A DNA stretch of 64,000 bases from Furcasterigmium furcatum (taxonomy: Eukaryota; Ascomycota; Sordariomycetes; Glomerellales; Plectosphaerellaceae). Below the pieces are notes generated by a model. The model was not told the DNA's origin and searched no databases. It was given only the letters and a program-made list of their open reading frames with translations. Made by a program: the position numbers and the translations under genes. Below, piece after piece: positions 55,906 to 64,000 of the stretch. The stretch is from NCBI GenBank assembly GCA_001599815.1, contig BCIA01000001.1:5662978-5726977 (forward strand). The letters run 5' to 3'. Numbering within the stretch: position 1 is the stretch's first letter; every line of letters starts with the position of its first letter.

Positions 55906-57481
55906 CTACCACTGGACAGGCAATGCGCCGCCCTTGCCGCGCTTGTTTCTGCCGAACATGCCTCTCGATGCCCGTCCCAGCCCCTGCCCCAGGAGTTCCA
56001 TAGCCTGGTCGTCTGGGAGCTCGGGTGCTGCGCGGTAGCCCGCGCCGTCCTTGAAAACAGCCTGGAAAATGCCCGTCACGGCGGTGGTGAGCTGCGACAT
56101 GGCCTGGATCCGCACTGCGTCCGCATCTTGTAGGATCTCGAGGACGCCCTCCTGCTGATTAATCTGGCCGCGGATTTTGCCGTCGACGATCAGGAAGCCA
56201 AGGATATCCTGGACTTCGGCCTCTGAAATGCGCAGCTGCTTGCCGATCCACTCGAGCTTCATCCGGGTGTAGGGGGCGATGAGCTTCACGACTCCCTTGG
56301 TGCGCATATTTCGCGTGACTTCGTCAATGTTCTCCGCGATGAATGGGTCGTCTAGGATGTCCTGGTTCTTCTGTAACACAGCTTGGTATCCATGAACGTC
56401 ATCCCTCTGGTAGCAGTCGACCAGATCCGTCATGGCGGCGATTCTACCGTCGTTCTTGTAGGGTTTGGTCTCCTGGGAGTCGAACGGGTTGATGTTGGAT
56501 TTCATGAGCATGGTTGTGAGGAGGAGGTACTTAAGAACCTGGATGCGCTGTAGCGAGCCTGCTTCGTCGTAGTTCCGGAAGGACTCGAAGAAGTCACTCT
56601 GCGCCTCAGACCAGTTCTCTTCGCTCATGTGCATCTTGCCACCACATTCTCGTATGATGCCCATGATCTTCGGATGCGGCACCGCGGACTTGACCTTGAG
56701 GGCCCGCTGGTACAGGCGTTTGAGCTGCTTGTTATTCTTCGTCTCCGCGTACATCTGGATCTCAAGGGCGTAAATCTCCAGGGAGTATGTGCCTTTGCTG
56801 GGATCGTCGGAGCCATCTTCTCGCTGGCAGGATTTGTGCAGCTCGCGGACCTTCTTTACCAGGCCGCCGTAATCCTTGCGATCCAGTATCAGCTTCGCCA
56901 GCTTGATGTTCGTCTTCAACCAGAGCCTCTCGTTGTTGGTGCTCTGGAAGTTCTGGAGAGTGAGGGAGTAGAAGTTCTCGACACATCTGACGGATTCCGG
57001 TGACTCGGAGGCCTTCTCAACGTGGTCAAGAAGGTTGTTGATGGACTTCTCGGAGTAATTCCGCGTCACGGCCGACTTGACATAGGTAAGAAGTTCCTCG
57101 TAGTGGTCTGCAGCCTGTGAACCGTGTCAGACGCCGCAACATGGGCACCACTGCCAACATGGGCAAGACCACGAACCTTGTCATACCGGCCGAGCTTGAA
57201 CTCCAGTTTGATCGCTTGCTTCAGGCCTTTGAACCCCCATTCGCCCTTATCACCCTCTAGGGCAGGGATGCCGAGGAACTCCTCGATCGCCTCTTCCGGT
57301 TCCGCGACCTTCTGTTGCTTGGCATTGTAGTACTTGTTCTCGATGTCTACGTCGCCGGTTTCTTCGTCGTCTTCCTCGTACTCGAAGTCGTACCTGGCGC
57401 AATTTAGTCAAAGGCCGAAAGCATACACGGGAGAACCCACTGCTCATCATCCGACTCCTGCATGAAATCGTCGTCCGACAT
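55906..57481 (-). CDS. csnB: COP9 signalosome subunit 2
   Basis: Exons are 57441-57481, 57177-57393 and 55906-57114, giving 488 residues. Introns of 47 bp (GTGGGT...GCGCCAG) and 62 bp (GTTCGT...TTCACAG) restore DDEQ-YDFEYEEDDEE and GRYDK-AADHYEELLTYVKSAV. The acidic N-terminus MSDDDFMQESDDEQYDFEYE and ENKYYNAKQQK are hallmarks of CSN2. Then comes the TPR-like helical array (LKTNIKLAKLILDRKDYG) and a C-terminal PCI domain (APYTRMKLEWIGKQLRISEA). The subunit is a scaffold of the COP9 signalosome, which removes NEDD8 from cullins; it controls development and light response in fungi. The basic C-terminal tail (GRNKRGKGGALPVQW) extends past the usual PCI end. Confidence 0.93.
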
Positions 57482-58005
57482 GATGGGCAGCTTCCAGGCT
57501 CCGCAGACACCCGTTGGCCAGGCTGCCTAGACAAGTGTGGGCGGCGGCTGTTGTATGTGTGTTTGAGGCCGGGGGAATACACTGCTTGCTACTTCTGTGC
57601 GAAGAGGGTCTTGTGTGTAGAAAATGGTGCAGTTGCAGTCAGGCTGTCGCTATGTTTGCTGGTGGGTGAAGGTTGTTGGCGCCTTGCCGTGGCGAAGGAA
57701 GTGGGAGTTTCACGGAGCCCGCGTTGAAGCTTCGGGAGCTGTTTGGTGTACCGCAGGTTGAAGGCGGGGAGGCTTATCGATTGAAGGACTCCACAATATT
57801 TTGGCACCGGGCTGCCTGGTAACGCACGGACCATCAAGCAAACCCGCCACCCTCTTCTGAGGTTTTCGATGTTCAAGCAACCTGGAACCCATCATCAACA
57901 CTCCTTCCACCCTCTACTTTTACGTCGACAAAATCCGCCGCTCAAGCTACATCCAACTCCCGAACATATTGCTCGTCCACTCAGAAACTCCCCCCGATCG
58001 CGAAG
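57482..58005. promoter_or_regulatory. Divergent intergenic region, 524 bp
   Basis: This carries the promoters of CSN2 (minus) and CWC25 (plus). No gene is supported. Confidence 0.5.
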
Positions 58006-59325
58006 ATGGGTGGCGACTTGAACTTGAAGAAGAGCTTCCATCCTGGTCTCCTGCGAAACCAGGCCAAAGTCTGGGAGGAAGAAAAGCGGGCGCTCGACGA
58101 GCGCAAGAAGACCCAACAGCGCATTGATGAACTAAAAGAGGAACGCGCTCGAGAAGAGATCCAGAAGCAGCTGGAGGCGGCAGGACACACCAAGCGCATC
58201 GACCGCGTCGACTTCCTCTACAATGGCCCGACCGACGGACAGACAGGCACCACCGAGGAGCTGGAGGGCTACCTGCTCGGCAAGCGGCGCATCGACAACC
58301 TGATCAAGGGATCAGATCACAAGAACCTCGAGAAGCAAGCCTCGCAAGAGAGCTTCATGGCGTTGCAGTCTGCGAACACCGCTCGAGATACCGCCGCCAA
58401 GGTCCGTGAGGATCCCCTCCTCGCCATCAAGAGACAAGAACAGGCTGCCTACGAGGCGATGATGAACGACCCCATCAAACGCCGCCAGCTGCTTGCCTCC
58501 ATGGGCGTGGAGGACGAGAAGAAGAAGGACAAGGCAAGGAGACGCGAGGACAGACACAGGAGGAAACGCCACCGGGACCACGGCGACGGGTCGGACGACG
58601 AGAGACGCCATCGCCGCCGCCGGCGCTCATACACACGCTCCATCAGCCCAGCGCGCGATGGAGACCGACGCGATCACGATGACGACAAGGAGAAGAGAAG
58701 GCGAAGGGAATCGCCCAGGCGCCGGACGCACGGGTCAGACGAAGAGGAAGACCGCAGGGGAGGACGACGGTCGAGGTCCCCTAGACGACGATACTCTGAT
58801 GAACGAGACCGGCCCAGTCGGCATGAGGATCGAAGGGACGGCCACAGGCGACGAGACTACAGTGACGACGCGCGCCATTCTCAGAACGGAGAGAAGACAG
58901 AAGCTCGGTCACGCTCTCCACACCGCGAACGCCGCCGTGACGACAGGAGAGACGATAGCTATTCCCAGCGAAACCGCCGTCGGGATGACAACTATTCACA
59001 CGACAGACCGGAGCGGAAGGGGCCAGGCAGCCGACGCACGGATGCACGCGACGACAAGAACGACGACGAAGAGAGAGCGCGGAAACTCGCCGCCATGCAG
59101 TCAGCTGCTTCGGAGCTGGACACTGCCCGAGTGGAGAGGCTTGCTGCATTGGAGGAGCGAGAGAAGACGGCACGTGCCGCCGATGACGCTGCACGTCAGC
59201 GGGCGTCCAAGTATGGGGGCGGCGACAGGGAGTTCACGAACGGACTGCACCGCAAAGCTGGCGATCTAGGCTTGGCAGAGCGAATCGGACGGGGACGGCG
59301 AGGCTTCCAACGCGATGATGACTGA
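58006..59325 (+). CDS. CWC25: Pre-mRNA-splicing factor CWC25
   Basis: A single open frame of 439 residues. The N-terminal CIR-type domain MGGDLNLKKSFHPGLLRNQ followed by VWEEEKRALDERKK is characteristic. RIDRVDFLYNGP and the YLLGKRRIDNLI stretch, then KVREDPLLAIKRQEQAAYEA, are conserved CWC25 elements. The C-terminal half is a low-complexity Arg/Ser/Asp-rich region, resembling RS domains. Cwc25 joins the spliceosome after Prp2 and promotes the first step of splicing. No introns. Opposite-frame ORFs in the Arg-rich part are shadows. Confidence 0.93.
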   Translation: MGGDLNLKKSFHPGLLRNQAKVWEEEKRALDERKKTQQRIDELKEERAREEIQKQLEAAGHTKRIDRVDFLYNGPTDGQTGTTEELEGYLLGKRRIDNLIKGSDHKNLEKQASQESFMALQSANTARDTAAKVREDPLLAIKRQEQAAYEAMMNDPIKRRQLLASMGVEDEKKKDKARRREDRHRRKRHRDHGDGSDDERRHRRRRRSYTRSISPARDGDRRDHDDDKEKRRRRESPRRRTHGSDEEEDRRGGRRSRSPRRRYSDERDRPSRHEDRRDGHRRRDYSDDARHSQNGEKTEARSRSPHRERRRDDRRDDSYSQRNRRRDDNYSHDRPERKGPGSRRTDARDDKNDDEERARKLAAMQSAASELDTARVERLAALEEREKTARAADDAARQRASKYGGGDREFTNGLHRKAGDLGLAERIGRGRRGFQRDDD

Positions 59326-60509
59326 GGAGCTCTTTGGAGAGCGTGCTGAGCACCGCCTCATAACGCATGCAAACTACGTACAAGTTGAAGATGCCATTAC
59401 TGAGCCACCAAGTCGATGGCCACTCCGTCGAGATCCACACTGCTTCTGGGACTGTGCCGTGAATGGACCGAGGGAGGCATGGAGTTTGATGAGGGGTCGT
59501 TGCGGCGGAGTCGGGCGAGTCTTCTTGGCCTCCTGGAATCCTCGTAAGACGGAGGGACTGACGGGCATCCACGGCATCCTTCACCAGCACCTCCCAAATG
59601 GTCGCAATTGCACGAGTATTGGCTTGTCCCTAGAGCAGCTAGCTGAATATATCAAACCAATACCCAAGTCCTCCTCCACATTTGCCATGAAATAAGGCTC
59701 AAGCGTAAATTAGAAGTCGAGGCCATGTCCTTGGATGTTTCTTCGACGGATCTCTCGAATGGAACGCCTGAGAGCCGACGCTGGGCCTGTCCGCCAAGGA
59801 TTCTCCCAAGATTCAAGCCAGAACTAGCACCAACTCGGCATGCGCTTGTGAAGTTGGGGGGAATCAATAGCGCCCCGGCTGCTGGAAAGAACCATGTTCA
59901 GCGGGCCCATCGTCGCCAAAACACCGCAAATAATGCACAGGGGTTAAGATTCGCACCAGGGGACAGCGAGATGGGCGAGGTGGCGGGGCTGCGAATGCCC
60001 CTGTCACTGACTTGCCGAACCGCCAAGGTGGGCCCGCTACCATGTGCCAATGTCCAGACGCTTCTGACCTCATCTCGGGCAATTTCCCTGCTCGCATCGT
60101 GCGCCATTCTCGCCCATTCCCTCCCACCTACACTGTTTTCAATCTGCAATTGCGACTCCTGACGCCCAGGCCACCACGGCATCGACCCAGGGCTCACCTC
60201 TCACCGAATTCCCGACACCAAGTCGTCCTCGTCGATCACTCCACGATACGCTCCCTCGCATTTCTGAACGCCCTTAGGCGCCGGTCGACTCGTCACTTGT
60301 CCCCTCCCCCCGAATCCGCGGCATCACCACCGAGGCCACGCCTCAGCCATCTTCGCGATCTCGACGCCTACTAGTCTTTTCTCGGAGAGCAGAAGCAACC
60401 ATACCACCGCCTGATAAACGATACGCGAACTCCATTCGACGCCGTCTCTGTGCCCCGATTACCGACCCCTTTTTTCTAAAAGATACCCAGCACAAGGAAG
60501 AACGACAAG
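59326..60509. other. Intergenic, 1.2 kb; 3' UTR of CWC25 and CT-rich leader of RHO3
   Basis: The last 450 bases are pyrimidine-rich, as expected for the promoter and 5' leader of the Rho gene. Open frames at 59725-60162 and 60012-60374 show no family sequence. Confidence 0.45.
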
Positions 60510-61390
60510 ATGCCGTCGCTTTGTGGAGGTTCCAAGACGGTTCAGCGCAAGCTCGTCCTGCTGTGAGCCGAGTCGCACCATTTATTTCATGCTGGGACCG
60601 TACTGATCCCCCGCTGTAGAGGCGATGGCGCGTGCGGCAAGACGTCGCTGTTGAATGTCTTTACGAGAGGGTATGTCATGCCTGACCGGCGACAGTGACG
60701 ACTCTGGCTGACATGGTCTCAGATACTTCCCGACAGTCTACGAGCCCACGGTTTTCGAGAACTACGTGCATGGTAGGTGATACTCTGGGCTGGGGACAGC
60801 CCGTCGCATTGGCAGTCTCTGGTAGAATAGAGCGGAAGAACCCCGCTAATGCTGGCCACCCAGACATCTTCGTCGACAATGTGCACATCGAGCTGTCGCT
60901 GTGGGACACCGCAGGACAGGAAGAGTTCGATCGTCTTCGCAGCTTGTCTTACGGTTCGTTCCTCGGGGATCCCGCCTCCCGCACCGAGTACTGACCCTCT
61001 ACAGATGATACGGATCTCATCATGCTCTGCTACAGCGTCGACAGCAAAGACTCGCTCGAGAACGTGGAGAGCAAGTGGGTCGGCGAGATCGCAGACAACT
61101 GTCCCGGCGTCAAGCTGGTGCTCGTTGCCCTCAAGTGCGATCTCCGCGAAAACGTCGAGGAGGACAACGCCGACGCCGACGGCCAGGCCGCCCCGCAACC
61201 GGGCGAGAAGCGCAACCAGCTCATCAACTACGACCAAGGCCTCGAGGTGGCTCGGCGCATCCAGGCCTCGCGGTATCTCGAGTGTTCGGCCATGAAGAAC
61301 CGTGGCGTCAACGAGGCCTTCACAGAGGCTGCCCGCGTGGCCCTCGGCGTCAAGAAGGACCGGGAAGAGTCCAAGTGCACCGTCATGTAA
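60510..61390 (+). CDS. RHO3: Rho-family small GTPase, Rho3-like
   Basis: Five exons: 60510-60562, 60620-60670, 60723-60772, 60864-60953 and 61005-61390, giving 209 residues. Introns are 57, 52, 91 and 51 bp with GT-AG borders. The joins restore GDGACGKTSLLNVFTRG (P-loop, residues 19-26), YFPTVYEPTVFENYVH (effector loop), WDTAGQEEFDRLRSLSY (switch II) and DDTDLIMLCYSVDS. VALKCDLR supplies the base-specificity motif and ECSAMKNRGV the SAK-like motif. The C-terminus CTVM is a CAAX box; Met at the last place favours farnesylation. Rho3 proteins act in polarised growth and exocytosis. The acidic insert ENVEEDNADADG after CDLR is variable between species. Confidence 0.92.
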
Positions 61391-62034
61391 GCCACTGGGC
61401 CTCCCGCTTTCATGGCCTCGAGGACTTGAGGACTCGACAGGATGCCTCACACCACGGAGGATCTCGACATCTGATGGGATCTTTCCGACATTTCCCCATA
61501 ACCCTCTCACCCTCGCACCGCCTTGCGACTCGACTCTGACCGTTGACCTCACTGCATGTCAGCTACGACCGGTTCACAGCACCTTTTGTTTCGCCTCTGC
61601 ATTGTTTTCTCTCACGAACGGCCACGACCCTTCTCACCAACTGGCGGCTCGGTCCCACATACCCCTTTCACTTTGACCGGGCGCCACATCTCTCTTCTGT
61701 TGTACATAATGGTCACTTGACCTGTAATCGCTCTTCATTTTCTTGCTCTCTGTCGTTCCTATCACGTATATACCAATGGCATCAGGGGATCCGGCTCGGG
61801 TGTCACGGACGGACGGGGTTAGGAGAGACCTGGAGACATACTAGATTTCCACGGCTCAGGGCCAGCCAGTATGGCCTTTTTGCCGGCTCCTCACCAGCAG
61901 CGCTAGCATGTGGGCTGGGTGTAAGAAGAATCACAAGACTTAATATTCATACATGAGCGCCGGACATTTTCTTCTGTGATCTAGCCGCTGCTCTGCCTGT
62001 CGCCGACGCGGGGAAGACGCTGACTTGGCCAGGA
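61391..62034. other. Convergent intergenic region, 644 bp
   Basis: This holds the 3' UTRs of RHO3 and the nitronate monooxygenase gene. No gene is supported. Confidence 0.5.
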
Positions 62035-63120
62035 CTAGTCCTCCCTGGCCAAACTTCGAAGCGCATCAATGATTGTGTTCGCTTCGTTCCGGGCATTCCC
62101 AATAATCGCAGCAGCGTCGTCGACGCTGCGAATCAGGCCAATATTCGCACCTGCGTAGGTTGCCAACCTACCCTCCGGGCCCCAGCCCTTGTCCCCAGAA
62201 GTCGCGGCCTCATCGTGAAGCTTCTGCAGCTCCTCAAAGGGGACTCCGGCCTGCTGGTCCACCCAGCTCCTGTTGATGATCGTTCTCGGGCTGAATTCCT
62301 CCGGCCACCCGAAGGTTCCACGGAGGTGGTTGTACAGATGCGTCTTGGTCGTCGACGTGGCAGCGTCGCTTGCGCGGACAACCTCATCCTGGTATCCCTT
62401 GCTGATCTGTGCTTCGGTGGAAGCGAGGAAACGGGTGCCCATGACGACGCCCGAGGCTCCCAGCGCCAGGGCGGCAGCCACGCCTCGCCCGTCTGCGATC
62501 CCGCCAGCCGCGAAGACGGGAATCTTCGACTGCGCATCCTTAAGGGCATCGTGGACCTCTGGCAGGAGAGTCACGATGCCCATGCCGTCGGTTGCCCGGC
62601 CGTGGCCCCCAGCTTCGGCGCCCTGGATGACGAGCACATCCGGCGCCACGGAACTGCGAGCCGCCGCGAGGGCCTCCCGGAGGGTGCCGACCTGTATCCA
62701 GATCTGCGTGTGCCGAGATGCGTCGCGGAGGCGCCCCGTCCAGGCGTCCAGCTCCTTCTGCCCGTGCCGCGGGGCGAACAACCACGCAGCGCAGGGCTGG
62801 TACTGCTGGACGGCGGACGCGGCGACGTCCAGGTCCCCGTTCCACGTCTGGAAGCCGACGCCGACGGGGAGCAGGGTGCTCGAGCTGCCCCGCGCGAGGC
62901 CGGACGACGCGAGCGCCTTCTTTGCGGCTTCGAGCTCACGGAGCGTGTCTGCGGCCTTGGCGCCGGGGCCGATGAAGCCCAGTCCGCCGGCTTCCGTGAC
63001 GGCGACGGCGAGGCGGGCGCCTGACATGACCCGCATCGGGGCGCTGACGATGAAGGGGGCCTTCACCCAGGGATAGACCTGGGTGAGGGAGGCCTTGAGT
63101 TCGACGGCTCTTGTGGTCAT
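62035..63120 (-). CDS. Nitronate monooxygenase (2-nitropropane dioxygenase family)
   Basis: A single open frame; starting at Met 63120 (MTTRAVELKASLTQVYPWV) it gives 361 residues. An in-frame upstream Met at 63273 would add 51 residues unlike the family, so 63120 is preferred. PFIVSAPMRVMSGARLAVAV and AGGLGFIGPG begin the TIM barrel. VLVIQGAEAGGHG holds the conserved His-containing loop. The FMN phosphate site is VFAAGGIADGRGVAAAL with ASGVVMGTRFLAS. The family oxidises alkyl nitronates, including propionate-3-nitronate, using FMN, and is common in fungi. The true substrate is unknown. Confidence 0.9.
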   Translation of the reverse strand: MTTRAVELKASLTQVYPWVKAPFIVSAPMRVMSGARLAVAVTEAGGLGFIGPGAKAADTLRELEAAKKALASSGLARGSSSTLLPVGVGFQTWNGDLDVAASAVQQYQPCAAWLFAPRHGQKELDAWTGRLRDASRHTQIWIQVGTLREALAAARSSVAPDVLVIQGAEAGGHGRATDGMGIVTLLPEVHDALKDAQSKIPVFAAGGIADGRGVAAALALGASGVVMGTRFLASTEAQISKGYQDEVVRASDAATSTTKTHLYNHLRGTFGWPEEFSPRTIINRSWVDQQAGVPFEELQKLHDEAATSGDKGWGPEGRLATYAGANIGLIRSVDDAAAIIGNARNEANTIIDALRSLARED

Positions 63121-63850
63121 GATGGCTGTAGTCGGATGATTTACTCGAGGCCTGTAAGGTACTTGAAGTTGAGAGATGGCAGATGGAATGTGAGAGTTCA
63201 AGTTAGGTAGTGCCGGAGGTTTATGGGAAGACCCGCGCGGGGCGGAGGTACCGGAGATGTGGGACGGCGTCATTCGGAGTCGTCGGGTTCTGTTTCGGCC
63301 ACCGAGCCAGGTTGCCGGTCCTGAGCCGGACCAACGGATTGCGCTTCAATTGAGATTCAAATTACACTCGTTTTGAAAGTGATTACTGGGGACGACATGG
63401 CCCGCTGTGAAATGCATATTCAGCTCGGGCAGAGAAGGCAGGCTCTCTATAGCCCAGCGCATACATCCCAGGGATTCCAACGACATGATAAGAAATAGCA
63501 AGGTGCAGGAGGTTCATGTCTCTTCAAATAGGAAAATCGTACAATCGTAGCCGTAATAGTACATGGCCTCTTTTGTTTATACTCGAGGCACCTTGCCGGT
63601 CATGCCAGATCCTGTCCATGCAGCCCAGCTGTTGTTCCATGGTGCCGTCCATCTCATACCGTCCATCTCATACCGTCCATCTCATACCCAAACTCATTCA
63701 ACACCAGTACTCAGCATGCTTTCAAGGGTAGTAAAAACAAATATTCGCAACACAAAATGTCGTAATATCACCACTCACTCAGCCGAAGCCTGTGGTTAGA
63801 AACAGGATTAGCACGCAACATGACTTTCATCGCCAAAGACAAGAGAAAAC
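63121..63850. other. Intergenic, 730 bp, with short tandem repeat
   Basis: This is upstream of the nitronate monooxygenase and downstream of the gene cut by the right edge, both minus strand. A 14-bp repeat is listed separately. No gene is supported. Confidence 0.5.
63647..63688. repeat. Three perfect tandem copies of a 14-bp unit
   Basis: GTCCATCTCATACC is repeated three times without mismatch at 63647, 63661 and 63675. Confidence 0.95.
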
Positions 63851-64000
63851 TCAGCCCAACGTACGTCCCAGGGCCTTGCCGCGCTTGGAGAACTCGCGGG
63901 CCTGGCTCTCCTTGATTTTGGCCCGGCGGGCGTCCTCCCGCGCCTCGGCCTCGAGCCTGTGGATGTCCTCGCGCGCGGAGGCGGCGCTCTCCCGCGCGGC
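63851..64000 (-). CDS. C-terminal end of an unrecognised gene, cut by window
   Basis: The minus-strand frame is open from base 64000 to TGA at 63851, giving the last 49 residues. They read as a charged, Ala/Arg/Glu-rich helix (REDIHRLEAEAREDARRAK) ending IKESQAREFSKRGKALGRTLG, here the final part is KRGKALGRTLG. A coiled coil is likely. The strong codon pattern and clean stop support a real gene, but the family is not recognised. Confidence 0.55.
   Translation of the reverse strand, partial: AARESAASAREDIHRLEAEAREDARRAKIKESQAREFSKRGKALGRTLG

Overview
The window reads as nuclear DNA of a filamentous ascomycete (Pezizomycotina, probably a Sordariomycete). Genes are interrupted by 47-131 bp introns (one of 258 bp) with GT...CTRAY...AG signals. 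Coding DNA is GC-rich. The gene set is typically fungal: Zn2Cys6 regulator, HeLo domain, HOG-pathway MAPKK, Rho3, SUR7-like and CWC25. I recognised no rRNA, tRNA, CRISPR array or intact transposon. All splice models were made by eye from splice signals, reading frame and family consensus.

Layout. 1-2.8 kb: a membrane-anchored SAM methyltransferase (cut by the left edge) and a COG2907-type FAD protein in tandem. 3.4-7.3 kb: a membrane dipeptidase and an ACS-family MFS transporter. 9-10.8 kb: a CYP504-like P450. 10.9-17.5 kb: a divergent pair, one gene encoding a protein kinase / AIG2-like (gamma-glutamylcyclotransferase fold) / ankyrin fusion, the other a HeLo protein with a degenerate kinase-like half. 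18.4-22.4 kb: a repeat-bearing hydrophilic protein and a second ACS-family transporter. 23.4-30.3 kb: an AtuA-like (DUF1446) protein, a Zn2Cys6 activator and the biotin-carrying subunit of 3-methylcrotonyl-CoA carboxylase, a likely catabolic neighbourhood. 30.7-37.3 kb: a PNPOx-like flavoprotein, an auxin-efflux-carrier-family protein and an unrecognised gene. 39-63 kb: mostly housekeeping (PBS2, SUR7-like, LIP2, otubain, CSN2, CWC25, RHO3, nitronate monooxygenase). A gene tail is cut by the right edge.

Most interesting is the 10.9-17.5 kb pair. A kinase/AIG2-like/ankyrin fusion faces a HeLo-kinase-like protein whose plan (membrane-disrupting helical domain plus dead-looking kinase fold) resembles MLKL. 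This suggests, but does not prove, a regulated cell-death or signalling module. Second is the AtuA-like/Zn2Cys6/MCC-alpha neighbourhood. The 49.5-55.9 kb interval is unusually empty.
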